DNA of 14,583 nucleotides. It comes from BMS3ABIN04 sp964553325 (GTDB lineage Bacteria > Bacteroidota > Ignavibacteria > Ignavibacteriales > Melioribacteraceae). Positions 7,221-14,583 of this stretch are shown here, piece by piece. The position numbers and the translations under genes are program-made. The DNA lies in assembly GCA_964553325.1 (NCBI GenBank), contig CAZKKI010000019.1, positions 1-14,583 of the forward strand. The letters are read 5' to 3'. The first letter of the stretch is position 1, and every line of letters starts with the position of its first letter. Below the pieces are notes generated by a model. That model saw only the letters and a program-made list of their open reading frames with translations, ran no database searches and was not told the origin of the DNA.

Positions 7221-7901
7221 ATGAATAAAAAAGATAAAGTTCGAAACATATTCGACAGTATTTCCAAACGTTATGATTTTCTTAATCATCTTTTAAGTTT
7301 CGGAATTGATTTTTACTGGAGACACAAAGCATTAAAATTAACCGGAATCGGTTCCGGCTCGATTTTACTTGATGTTGCTTGCGGTACGGGCGATTTTTCC
7401 ATTGCCGCGAAGAAAAAAGGCGTACATGAAATCTTCGGTGCCGACCTCTCAAAAAATATGCTTATCCATTTTATTCAAAAAGCGGATTGGATAACCGGAA
7501 GATTATTGCAATCCGTTGCGGAAGAATTGCCTTTCAAAAATAATTCTTTTACAAACATCACGGTTGCATTCGGTGTTCGCAATTTTTACGATATACGAAA
7601 AGGTTTGAGAGAATTTTACAGAGTGTTAAAACCGGGAGGTAAAGCGACAATACTTGAATTTCAAATGCCGAAGAATTTCTTGTTCCGTTTCATTTATAAT
7701 TTCTATTTTAAAAACATTCTGCCCGTAATAGGTAAATTGATTTCGAAAGACAAAGAAGCTTACACTTATTTGCCCGATTCGGTTCAACAGTTCGACAAGG
7801 AAATTTCTCTAAGCAATATTTTGGAAGAAGTGGGTTTCGGCAGAGTGGAATCCTATCCGTTAACCTTCGGAATCGTTCAAGTTGTGATTGCTCAAAAATA
7901 A
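7221..7901 (+). CDS. menG: demethylmenaquinone methyltransferase MenG/UbiE
   Basis: MenG uses S-adenosylmethionine to C-methylate demethylmenaquinone, the last step of menaquinone synthesis; UbiE-type enzymes also act in ubiquinone synthesis, but these bacteria normally use menaquinone. The 226 residues contain the first family signature YDFLNHLLSFGIDFYWR (18-34), SAM-binding LLDVACGTGDFS (49-60), the acidic GADLS near 73-77, AFGVRNF (116-122) and RVLKPGG (134-140). I chose ATG 7221, one base after the PAP2 stop, because it gives the standard N-terminus just ahead of the signature. An in-frame ATG at 7119 would add 34 residues translated from inside the PAP2 gene and is unlikely. No Shine-Dalgarno is visible, so reinitiation after the PAP2 stop is plausible. 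Its TAA directly touches the stop of convergent rdgB. Confidence 0.95.
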   Translation: MNKKDKVRNIFDSISKRYDFLNHLLSFGIDFYWRHKALKLTGIGSGSILLDVACGTGDFSIAAKKKGVHEIFGADLSKNMLIHFIQKADWITGRLLQSVAEELPFKNNSFTNITVAFGVRNFYDIRKGLREFYRVLKPGGKATILEFQMPKNFLFRFIYNFYFKNILPVIGKLISKDKEAYTYLPDSVQQFDKEISLSNILEEVGFGRVESYPLTFGIVQVVIAQK

Positions 7902-8519
7902 TTATAACTCTTTATCAAAAAAATTATCTTTTAAAATCTTTTCCATTTTACCGAATGCTTTTGCACGGTGACTGATTTTGTTCTTCACTTCACTTCCCAA
8001 CTCGGCCAAGGTTTTCGTATATCCTTGCGGAATAAACAGCGGATCGTAACCGAAGCCGTAGTTACCGCGCGGTTGTAAAATGATTTCCCCGTGCAGTTCA
8101 CCCGTAGCGGCAAACTTTTTTTTGCCATCGTAAAAAACCGCGGCACAAACAAATTTTGCCAAATGCGGTTCTGGGAATTTCTTTAATTCGTTTAACAATT
8201 TCATATTGTTTTCTTTATCGGTTGCATTATCGCCGGCATAACGCGAAGAATATATTCCGGGTTCACCGTTCAGCTGCTCAACCGCCAACCCCGAATCGTC
8301 TGCAATAACCGGTATTCCGAACTTACGGAATACCGCCGAGGCTTTTATAAATGCATTTTCTTCAAATGTTTTTCCGCTTTCTTCTATATCTTGAATTTCC
8401 GGGAAATCCGCCAAGGACATAATTTCAAATTTCGATGCATCGAATATCTTCCTTACTTCGGAAACTTTATGTTCGTTCTTAGTGGCAAACAGCAATTTTA
8501 TTTTTTTGCTTTCCATCAT
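7902..8519 (-). CDS. rdgB: XTP/dITP diphosphatase (RdgB/HAM1 family)
   Basis: This house-cleaning enzyme hydrolyses dITP, ITP and XTP to monophosphates plus pyrophosphate, keeping deaminated purines out of DNA and RNA. The 205-residue length is typical. Motifs in order: ATKNEHK at 12-18 (substrate triphosphate contact), EESGKTFEENAFIKA at 46-60 with metal-binding acids, ADDSGLAV at 73-80 (catalytic Asp), GEPGIYSSRYAG at 85-96, GFGYDPLF at 155-162 (base recognition) and SHRAKA at 183-188. Two consecutive ATG codons (8519 and 8516) are possible starts; the first overlaps the stop of the upstream amidohydrolase gene as ATGA, which indicates translational coupling. It is the last gene of the uvrA-led operon, and its stop abuts that of menG. 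Confidence 0.96.
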   Translation of the reverse strand: MMESKKIKLLFATKNEHKVSEVRKIFDASKFEIMSLADFPEIQDIEESGKTFEENAFIKASAVFRKFGIPVIADDSGLAVEQLNGEPGIYSSRYAGDNATDKENNMKLLNELKKFPEPHLAKFVCAAVFYDGKKKFAATGELHGEIILQPRGNYGFGYDPLFIPQGYTKTLAELGSEVKNKISHRAKAFGKMEKILKDNFFDKEL

Positions 8520-9868
8520 ATTCTTGCGCGTTCCAATAATTCTTTCAGCTCTTTTCTGCCTTGTTCAACCAATTCGTGTTCGTCGTAAACTAATGATTTT
8601 CCATTTCTTACTACCCATTCGCCTTCTATCATTACATCTCTAACGTTCTCTTTCCCTGCGGAATAAACTATGTCGGAATAAAGATTTTTATCTTCGTCCA
8701 ATAAAGATTGATTCGGTTTATTTAGATCCAACAAAACCAAATCGGCTTTTTTGCCAACTTCAATACTACCGGTTAAATCGTCGATGTGCAGCGCCTTTGC
8801 ACCTTCAATGGTTGCCAGTCGGAAAACGGTAGTTGCGTCCATCGATGTTGAACCGTGTATAGGTTTTTGAATTAAGGCGGCAAGTCGCATTTCTTTGAAC
8901 ATACTTAAATTATTATTGCAAGGCGGACCGTCCGCACCAAGCGAAATAGAAACACCATCTTCGAGATATTGCGGAATGTTCGCAATTCCCGAACCCAATT
9001 TTAAATTAGCCGACGGACAATGAGCAATTCTTGTTTCTGTTCTTTTCAACGTTTTTCTTTCGCTCTCCGAAACGTGAATTCCGTGAGCCAACACCGTTCT
9101 TTCGCTTAAAACTCCAAGCGATTCGAAATATTCCACATTTTCCATGTTGTATCTTCGTCTTACTTCTTCAACCTCATCCTTGTTTTCCGATGTATGTGAA
9201 TGAAACAAGGAACCGGGAAAATCGCTTAACATATTAAAAGTTTCTTTCAATAATTTACCACTACAGGAAAGAACAAAACGGGGCGCAAAAGCATACTTTA
9301 TTTTTCCTCCGGCAACATTATGATATTTTTTTGCCAATTCGTATGAGCTTTTAAGACTCTCTTCGGTCGATTCTTTAAACTCCGGCAGCAACTCATTTTC
9401 GTCAACCATGCACTTTCCGGAAAAAGCCCGCATTTTCGATTCGATTAAACTTTCGAAAACAGCCTCTTGATGATTTATTGTTCCCATATCCAAAATTGTT
9501 GTGGTGCCTGAAGTTTGCAACTCGTGAATCCCGAGCTGTGCGGAAATCTTCAGCGATTCGAATGAATGAGCCATTTCGTACGGAAAAATTCTTTTTTGCA
9601 ACCAATCGAGTAATTCCAAATCGTCCGCCAATCCGCGAAACAACGTTTGGCAAAGATGCACATGAGTTTGAATGAATCCGGGTATTAATGTCAGTTCGGG
9701 CACATTGTAAATTTCCCCGTCGTAATTACCGTAATCGATTTTATCTTTGTTAACAAATGCGGAAATTGTTCCGTCAATAATTTCAACGGCTTTATCGTAA
9801 TATATCTCATTCTTTTCATTTGCCGTAATCACATGTTTCGGAACAATAAGGATTTTTTGTGAACTCAT
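8516..9868 (-). CDS. amidohydrolase, probable 5'-deoxyadenosine/MTA/SAH-type purine nucleoside deaminase
   Basis: The 450-residue protein belongs to the metal-dependent amidohydrolase superfamily, subgroup of TrzN/MtaD/SsnA-like deaminases. It has a small beta-sandwich made from both ends and a TIM barrel between. Metal and catalytic residues are visible: THVH at 68-71 (His69, His71) after GFIQ, HSHTSEN with His223/His225 and Glu227, AHGIH with His262, and GADGPPCNNN with Asp313. The stretches KYAFAPRFVLSCS (191-203), HCPSANLKLGSGIA (283-296) and LGADGPPCNNNLSMFKEMR resemble enzymes annotated as 5'-deoxyadenosine deaminase, which also accept S-adenosylhomocysteine, methylthioadenosine and adenosine. 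The C-terminal GSIEVGKKADLVLLD is standard. Guanine deaminase or a chlorohydrolase is a less likely alternative. The ATG at 9868 overlaps the uvrA stop, with AAGGA eight bases upstream. Substrate assignment is inferred from family resemblance. Confidence 0.85.
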   Translation of the reverse strand: MSSQKILIVPKHVITANEKNEIYYDKAVEIIDGTISAFVNKDKIDYGNYDGEIYNVPELTLIPGFIQTHVHLCQTLFRGLADDLELLDWLQKRIFPYEMAHSFESLKISAQLGIHELQTSGTTTILDMGTINHQEAVFESLIESKMRAFSGKCMVDENELLPEFKESTEESLKSSYELAKKYHNVAGGKIKYAFAPRFVLSCSGKLLKETFNMLSDFPGSLFHSHTSENKDEVEEVRRRYNMENVEYFESLGVLSERTVLAHGIHVSESERKTLKRTETRIAHCPSANLKLGSGIANIPQYLEDGVSISLGADGPPCNNNLSMFKEMRLAALIQKPIHGSTSMDATTVFRLATIEGAKALHIDDLTGSIEVGKKADLVLLDLNKPNQSLLDEDKNLYSDIVYSAGKENVRDVMIEGEWVVRNGKSLVYDEHELVEQGRKELKELLERARI

Positions 9869-12705
9869 CTTTTTTTTCCTTTTTGTAATTCTTCTATTAA
9901 ATATTTCCCAGTTATGCTTTTGGGATTTGCAGCTACCTCTTCGGGAGTGCCGGTTGCAACAATTTCCCCGCCGTATTCCCCGCCGCCGGGTCCCAAATCG
10001 ATAATATTATCGGCAACTTTTATTACATCGAGATTATGTTCGATTATAATTACCGTATTTCCTTTTTCAACTAGTTTATTTAACACGTTCAATAATATCC
10101 TAACGTCTTCGAAATGTAAACCTGTGGTTGGTTCATCTAAAACGTAAAGAGTTTTACCCGTACTTACTTTGCTTAACTCCGTAGCCAATTTAACCCTTTG
10201 AGCTTCTCCACCGGAAAGCGTTGTTGCTTGTTGTCCCAATTTAATGTAACCTAGTCCGACATTATACAGCGACTGCAATTTTCTTTTAATTCGCGGTAGG
10301 TCATCGAAAAAATTCAGCGCTTCTTCAACTGTCATTTCCAGAACATCGGAAATTGATTTGGTTTTATACAATATCTCAAGGGTTTCCCTATTGTACCGTT
10401 TTCCCCGGCAAACTTCGCACAAAACGTAGACGTTCGGTAGAAAATTCATCTCTATTTTCTTTAGTCCGTCGCCTTTACATTCCTCACATCTTCCGCCTTT
10501 TACATTAAAACTGAAACGGCCTGGTTTGTATCCTCTGATTTTTGCTTCGGGAAGTTGAGTGTAAAGATCGCGAATAAACGTAAACAGTCCGGTATAAGTT
10601 GCCGGATTCGATCTTGGGGTTCTGCCAATCGGCGATTGATCGATTTCGATAATTTTATCGATGTTCTCAATTCCTCTAATCTCTTCGAATTTCAACGGTA
10701 CAACATTCGAACGGTAAAATTTCCTTTTAAGAATTCTAACAAGTGTTTCGTTAATTAACGACGATTTTCCCGAACCGCTTACACCGGTAACAATATTTAG
10801 CACGCCGAGAGGAATTTTTACATTCACGTTTTTCAAATTATTTCCTTGCGCTCCGATTATTTCAATGAATTTTCCGTTTCCTTTTCTTCTCTTTTCCGGA
10901 ATTTCGATTTCTTTTTGTCCGTGTAAATATTTAATAGTTAAAGACGTTGATCCGTTAACCTTTCTTAGGATTTTTGCGGTTTCGCCTGCAATACAAACTT
11001 TACCTCCGTGCTCCCCGGCTTTAGGTCCCAGATCAACGATATAATCGGAATTTTCGATTGTTTCCCTATCGTGCTCCACAACGATTATCGTATTTCCCAA
11101 ATCTCTTAATTTTTTAAGGGAGTTAATTAATTTTATGTTATCGCTTTGGTGTAAACCAATGCTCGGTTCGTCAAGAACATATAAAACCCCAGCTAACTGC
11201 GAACCTATTTGTGTGGCTAATCTTATTCTTTGTGCTTCTCCGCCCGATAAAGTACGCGACGAACGGTTCAGTGTGAGGTAGTCCAACCCAACATTAAGTA
11301 AGAAGCTTAATCTTGTTGTAATTTCTTTAATTATCTGCCGAGATATAATCTCGTCTCTACCCGAAAAATTCAAGTTATCGAAAAATTCTTTAGCTCTTTC
11401 TATTGAAAGAGAGGTAACCTCGCTTATGTTTTTCCCTTTAATTTTTACAGCAAGTGATTCTTTCTTTAATCTGCCCCCGTTGCAAGTGGAGCAAGTAGTT
11501 GTATTCATAAAAGCTTCCGCCCACTCTCTCACTTTACCCGAAGCCGTATTTTCATAGTTGTGCCTAATATAATTGAACAAACCGGTAAATTTATGCATGT
11601 ATCTAACCGACTTGCTCCCGCTAAATCGGTATGTGAAAGGAATCTTCTCTTTGCTCCCGTGCAAAATGACGTTAATTTGCTCCTCTGTTAAATCTTTTAA
11701 TTTTGTATCGAAATCGAAACCGAACTTATCGGCAACCGCCTCCAACTGATTGAAAAACCAAATATTTCTGGGTTTCCCCAACGGAGCAAGACCTTCTTCG
11801 TTTATCGATTTATTCCAATCGGGGATTACCAAATTTATATCCAACTCTTTTTTTTCTCCCAAACCGTTACAATCGGGACACATACCGTAAGGTGAATTAA
11901 AAGAGAAGGAATTCGGTGCCAATTCCTCGTAACTTATTCCGCACTCCAAACAAACGAAATTTCTGCTATACAAGTGGTCTTTTTCCGAATCATTAATAAT
12001 CAGATTCCCTTTTCCGAAATTAAGGGCAACTTCAATCGATTCGCTTAATCTGCTTCTCGATTTTGCAGTCGGTTTAATTTTATCAACAAGAATTTCAATA
12101 TCGTGAATTTTATATCTGTCAACTTTAAATCCGGGTTCCAATTCGTAAATTCTACCATCAACCCTTACACGCACAAAACCGTCTTTCGCAATTTCCTCGA
12201 AAAGTTCACGGTAGTGCCCTTTCCTTCCTTTTACTACCGGTGCAAAAATTTGAATCTTCTTGTTTGAAAAAGTTTCCAAAACCGAATCGATTATTTGTTC
12301 GGTCGATTGTTTTTTTACCGGATTCCCACAATTATAACAATGCGGAGTTCCCACACGCGCATAAAGTAAACGCAGGAAATCATAAATCTCGGTAACCGTT
12401 CCAACCGTCGACCGGGGGTTTCCCGCGGAAGTTTTTTGTTCGATCGAAATTGCCGGACTTAATCCCTCGATTAAATCCACATCCGGTTTTTCCAACATGT
12501 CTAAAAATTGGCGTGCGTAGGCGGATAAAGATTCGATATAACGACGTTGACCTTCGGCATAAATCGTATCGAATGCTAAAGAAGATTTTCCGGAGCCGGA
12601 TAAACCGGTAATTACGGTAAATGTATCGCGAGGAATATCCAAATTTATATTTTTGAGGTTATGTTCCCGCGCTCCGCGAATAATTATTTTATCGTTATAT
12701 TTCAT
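9865..12705 (-). CDS. uvrA: excinuclease ABC subunit UvrA
   Basis: UvrA is the dimeric ATPase that recognises bulky DNA damage and loads UvrB in nucleotide excision repair. From ATG 12705 the product is 946 residues, close to the E. coli 940. It begins MKYNDKIIIRGAREHNLKNI, the normal family N-terminus; an in-frame TTG at 12729 would add eight residues and seems unnecessary. Motifs: Walker A GLSGSGKSS at 34-42; zinc module Cys252, 255, 276, 279; first signature LSGGEAQR at 486; second Walker A GVSGSGKSS at 641-649; second zinc finger Cys740, 743, 763, 766; second signature LSGGEAQR at 830 followed by YVLDEPTTGLH. All key residues are intact, so the protein should be functional. It heads an operon with the deaminase and rdgB, and is transcribed divergently from the yigZ-like gene. 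No SOS (LexA) box of a known type was recognised upstream. Confidence 0.97.
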   Translation of the reverse strand: MKYNDKIIIRGAREHNLKNINLDIPRDTFTVITGLSGSGKSSLAFDTIYAEGQRRYIESLSAYARQFLDMLEKPDVDLIEGLSPAISIEQKTSAGNPRSTVGTVTEIYDFLRLLYARVGTPHCYNCGNPVKKQSTEQIIDSVLETFSNKKIQIFAPVVKGRKGHYRELFEEIAKDGFVRVRVDGRIYELEPGFKVDRYKIHDIEILVDKIKPTAKSRSRLSESIEVALNFGKGNLIINDSEKDHLYSRNFVCLECGISYEELAPNSFSFNSPYGMCPDCNGLGEKKELDINLVIPDWNKSINEEGLAPLGKPRNIWFFNQLEAVADKFGFDFDTKLKDLTEEQINVILHGSKEKIPFTYRFSGSKSVRYMHKFTGLFNYIRHNYENTASGKVREWAEAFMNTTTCSTCNGGRLKKESLAVKIKGKNISEVTSLSIERAKEFFDNLNFSGRDEIISRQIIKEITTRLSFLLNVGLDYLTLNRSSRTLSGGEAQRIRLATQIGSQLAGVLYVLDEPSIGLHQSDNIKLINSLKKLRDLGNTIIVVEHDRETIENSDYIVDLGPKAGEHGGKVCIAGETAKILRKVNGSTSLTIKYLHGQKEIEIPEKRRKGNGKFIEIIGAQGNNLKNVNVKIPLGVLNIVTGVSGSGKSSLINETLVRILKRKFYRSNVVPLKFEEIRGIENIDKIIEIDQSPIGRTPRSNPATYTGLFTFIRDLYTQLPEAKIRGYKPGRFSFNVKGGRCEECKGDGLKKIEMNFLPNVYVLCEVCRGKRYNRETLEILYKTKSISDVLEMTVEEALNFFDDLPRIKRKLQSLYNVGLGYIKLGQQATTLSGGEAQRVKLATELSKVSTGKTLYVLDEPTTGLHFEDVRILLNVLNKLVEKGNTVIIIEHNLDVIKVADNIIDLGPGGGEYGGEIVATGTPEEVAANPKSITGKYLIEELQKGKKR
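9877..9881 (-). promoter_or_regulatory. Shine-Dalgarno AAGGA before the amidohydrolase
   Basis: On the minus strand AAGGA lies eight bases before the ATG at 9868, inside the last codons of uvrA. It supports independent ribosome entry at the overlapping ATGA junction, in addition to coupling. Confidence 0.45.
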
Positions 12706-12728
12706 ATCATTTTTAAAAAGTTCAAACA

Positions 12729-12760
12729 ATTATATTAGCCAATGTATCGCTGAAAATCAA
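12729..12760 (-). promoter_or_regulatory. possible promoter for uvrA in the divergent uvrA/yigZ gap
   Basis: On the minus strand TTGATT (12760-12755) is followed after 17 bases by TAATAT (12737-12732), which overlaps a perfect TATAAT (12734-12729, spacing 20). Transcription would begin about 15-20 bases before the chosen uvrA ATG. On the plus strand TATAAA at 12769-12774 lies about ten bases before the yigZ-like ATG and could drive a nearly leaderless transcript, but I see no matching upstream element. The gap is only 78 bases and very AT rich. Confidence 0.35.
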
Positions 12761-12783
12761 TTTTCCACTATAAAAAAATTATT

Positions 12784-13404
12784 ATGGGAATAAGTTCCGT
12801 CAAAACCATACAGAACAAAGCCGAATATAAATACAAAGAGAAAGGTTCGGTTTTTATTTCACAATGTTATCCTGTTTCCACATCCATTGAAGTTGAAAAT
12901 TTGCTGACCGGAATTAGGAAAAAATATTACGACGCAACACATCATTGCTATGCATATAAATTATCGGACGGAAATATAAAGTACTCAGACGACGGTGAAC
13001 CCTCGGGAACCGCGGGAATCAGAATAATGAATGCCATCGAACATTTCGGACTAACCGATATTTTAGTCGTTGTAATAAGATATTTCGGCGGAACCAAATT
13101 GGGTGTTGGTCCTCTGGGCAAAGCATATTACACAAGTGCATTCGAAGTTTTGGCTAATGTAAAAATAATCGAGAAAAAACTTTACAAAAAAATCAGAATC
13201 GATTACGATTATGAACAAACGAACAAAATTCATTATCTTCTTTCCAAATATTCCGCAACGGATATTTCCAACGGTTTTGACGGTCGGCCTTTTATAACCT
13301 GCTTGATAGAAAAAGATAAATCGGGAAATTTTGCAAAGGCACTTTTGGAAAATACTGCGGGCAAGATTGGAATCGACATCGAGGAAGAAGACTATTTAAA
13401 ATAA
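12784..13404 (+). CDS. yigZ: YigZ/IMPACT family protein (UPF0029 + DUF1949)
   Basis: The 206 residues are the normal length of YigZ-type proteins. The N-terminal IMPACT/UPF0029 domain (about 12-120) contains the family hallmarks HHCYAYKL at 53-60, SDDGEPSGTAG at 68-78 and RYFGGTKLGVGPL at 99-111. The C-terminal DUF1949 domain, about 135-205, has a ferredoxin-like pattern (DYDYEQTNKIHYLLSKY). The eukaryotic relative IMPACT/Yih1 regulates Gcn2 kinase during translation; for bacterial members the biochemical role is not settled, and the fold has been compared to nucleic-acid-binding domains of translation factors. No enzyme activity should be assumed. It starts at ATG 12784 without a visible Shine-Dalgarno, diverges from uvrA and converges on the LD-carboxypeptidase gene, so it appears to be a single-gene transcript. 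Confidence 0.93.
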   Translation: MGISSVKTIQNKAEYKYKEKGSVFISQCYPVSTSIEVENLLTGIRKKYYDATHHCYAYKLSDGNIKYSDDGEPSGTAGIRIMNAIEHFGLTDILVVVIRYFGGTKLGVGPLGKAYYTSAFEVLANVKIIEKKLYKKIRIDYDYEQTNKIHYLLSKYSATDISNGFDGRPFITCLIEKDKSGNFAKALLENTAGKIGIDIEEEDYLK

Positions 13405-13464
13405 AGCATTAATTTGTTTTGTTAATTTTTATTCCACTATTTCTGAAAGCAAAATTTTATAATA

Positions 13465-13491
13465 TTTTTTAATCGAGACTCGAAAAAATTT
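13465..13491. terminator. weak AT-rich hairpin in convergent gap (possible bidirectional terminator)
   Basis: The 141-base gap at 13405-13545 lies between two convergent genes. Within it TCGA-GAC-TCGA (13473-13483) forms a short stem, extended by a run of T before (13465-13470) and a run of A then T after (13484 onward), with a two-base mismatch between the stem parts. This could serve as a terminator in both directions, but the GC content of the stem is low. Nothing else was recognised in the gap. Confidence 0.3.
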
Positions 13492-13545
13492 TTAAGAATA
13501 CATTCCCACGCAAATCATCAATTAACGTAATCCTTAAAATTCCGA

Positions 13546-14487
13546 TTAAACCACAGCGTTTTCGGTAATTTCAATAAATTCCCGCGATGCATTCACTTTA
13601 CAATTAAGTCCGTACGGTATTGTAATTGTTTGAGGAATATGACCGTGCTTTATGTTATACATTACCGGAATTTTCAAATTACCGAAATAATCCGCTATCA
13701 CTTCATTTAGAGTTAACGTACTTTTTGTTTCATCGGTTTCGTAACAATCGACGAAGCGCCCTAAAATTATTCCGTTTATTTGGTCGAAAACCTTAGCTAA
13801 GCGCAAATGGTTAAACATTCTGTCGATTTTATAAGGTTGTTCGCCGATTTCTTCAATCAGTAAAATATTATTTTTAACCTGCGGCATGTATTCCGTTCCC
13901 AAAAGCGTAGTAAACAACGCCAAATTTCCACCAATAATTTTTCCTTCGCCTCTTCCTTTTCTCAAAACATAGAACTTTTCGTTGCCGGGATTTTTAATTT
14001 TTCCTATTTTCTTATCCGAAGTAATTGTTTTCCAAAAAATTTCTTCGGTGAAAGGATCTACTTCATCATGAAAATCGACAGCAATCATTGGTCCGGCAAA
14101 AGTAACCAACCCGGTTTTTTTGAGAATTGCCATTTGAAGAACGGTTAAATCGCTGTAACCGACAAAAATCTTCGGATTTCGTCTGATAAGCGAATAGTCA
14201 AGTTTATCCAATAATCTACCCGAGCCGTAACCGCCCCGTACTGAAATAATCGCTTTAACTTCCTTGTTAGCAAACATATTGTGAAAATCTTCAAGGCGTT
14301 CGGAATCTTCTCCGGCAAGGTAACCTTTAACCTTCGAAACATGTTTACCGACCTCAACGCGGTATCCCAAACTTTCCAAATATCTAACACCTTTTTCTAT
14401 TCTGGTAGCATCGGCTGGCGAGGATGCGGGCGATATTATTCCAATAACATCGCCTTGTTTGAGCTTTTTAGGTTTGATAATTTTCAT
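13546..14487 (-). CDS. LD-carboxypeptidase (peptidase family S66, LdcA/MccF type)
   Basis: S66 enzymes cleave the L-Lys/mDAP-D-Ala bond of murein tetrapeptides during cytoplasmic peptidoglycan recycling; some relatives (MccF) inactivate microcin C. From ATG 14487 the product is 313 residues, typical for the family, with no signal peptide. A TTG at 14508 would add seven hydrophobic residues (MFIIILP) and is not needed for the family N-terminus, which starts just before LKQGDVIGIISPASS. Catalytic residues are visible: nucleophile Ser112 in VGYSDLT, Glu212 in LLIEEIGEQPYKIDRM, and His283 in KHGHIPQTITIPYG. The segment SVRGGYGSGRLLDKLD (82-97) is the conserved glycine-rich substrate loop. No companion murein-recycling gene is visible in this window; the left neighbour on the opposite strand is the yigZ-like gene. 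LD-carboxypeptidase is much more likely than MccF, as no microcin genes are nearby. Confidence 0.93.
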   Translation of the reverse strand: MKIIKPKKLKQGDVIGIISPASSPADATRIEKGVRYLESLGYRVEVGKHVSKVKGYLAGEDSERLEDFHNMFANKEVKAIISVRGGYGSGRLLDKLDYSLIRRNPKIFVGYSDLTVLQMAILKKTGLVTFAGPMIAVDFHDEVDPFTEEIFWKTITSDKKIGKIKNPGNEKFYVLRKGRGEGKIIGGNLALFTTLLGTEYMPQVKNNILLIEEIGEQPYKIDRMFNHLRLAKVFDQINGIILGRFVDCYETDETKSTLTLNEVIADYFGNLKIPVMYNIKHGHIPQTITIPYGLNCKVNASREFIEITENAVV

Positions 14488-14517
14488 AGGCAAAATAATT
14501 ATGAACAAAGATTTTCG

Positions 14518-14546
14518 AATATAATAAATCGATTATTCCAATGCAA
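14518..14546 (-). promoter_or_regulatory. probable sigma70-like promoter for the LD-carboxypeptidase gene
   Basis: On the minus strand TTGCAT (14546-14541) and TATATT (14523-14518) are spaced by exactly 17 bases. Transcription would start near 14511, leaving a leader of about 24 bases before ATG 14487. The -10 matches five of six consensus positions, the -35 three of six. The surrounding bases to the window end are AT rich, with no other gene recognised. Confidence 0.4.
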
Positions 14547-14583
14547 AAAAAATTAGCATTTTATATGAAATTACACAAAAAAA

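Noticed and set aside
12706..12729. Upstream TTG start for UvrA adding eight residues
   Set aside because: The family N-terminus begins just before the DKIIIRGAREHNLK motif, reached from ATG 12705; the TTG also falls within the proposed promoter -10 region.
13405..13545. Small RNA or short gene in the largest intergenic gap
   Set aside because: The gap is AT rich with only one weak hairpin, no start codon with a ribosome site leading a convincing frame, and no tRNA-like fold.

Overview
This window looks like ordinary chromosome from an AT-rich, Gram-negative member of the Bacteroidota/Ignavibacteriota (FCB) group. The evidence is a C-terminal type IX secretion (T9SS)-style sorting domain with a YPNPF motif at the left edge, poor or absent Shine-Dalgarno sequences before many genes, short intergenic gaps, and a menaquinone-type methyltransferase. 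The exact genus cannot be read from the sequence; an Ignavibacteria-like organism is my best guess.

Layout. 1-1086 (+): the C-terminal end of a beta-propeller protein with a T9SS/FlgD-like tail, resembling PorZ. 1102-3045 (+): an ABC-F ATPase, whose stop codon directly abuts that of a convergent ROK-family sugar kinase (3046-4011, -). From the divergent gap at 4012-4108 a + strand run of four tightly packed genes begins: rsmA/ksgA (16S rRNA dimethyltransferase), mgtE (Mg2+ channel), a PAP2-superfamily membrane phosphatase/transferase, and menG/ubiE (menaquinone methyltransferase). It ends at 7901, again with zero bases to the next convergent gene. 7902-12705 (-) is a three-gene operon transcribed uvrA, amidohydrolase/deaminase, rdgB, with both junctions overlapping as ATGA. 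A yigZ/IMPACT-family gene diverges from uvrA (12784-13404, +), and an S66 LD-carboxypeptidase converges on it (13546-14487, -).

How the genes work together. The + strand run mixes ribosome maturation, magnesium entry, lipid-phosphate chemistry and quinone synthesis, so it looks like a housekeeping transcription unit rather than one pathway. The - strand operon has a clearer theme of nucleic-acid and purine hygiene: UvrA finds bulky DNA lesions, RdgB removes deaminated purine triphosphates, and the enzyme between them is probably a purine-nucleoside (5'-deoxyadenosine/MTA/SAH-type) deaminase. The LD-carboxypeptidase recycles murein peptides.

I found no tRNA, rRNA, CRISPR array, insertion sequence, phage gene or toxin-antitoxin pair, and no gap longer than about 140 bases. 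I do not see a previously undescribed system. The points most worth a second look are the PorZ-like fragment, the ROK kinase that has lost its zinc-binding cysteines, the coupled uvrA-deaminase-rdgB operon, the Aur1-like PAP2 protein, and two zero-gap convergent gene ends.
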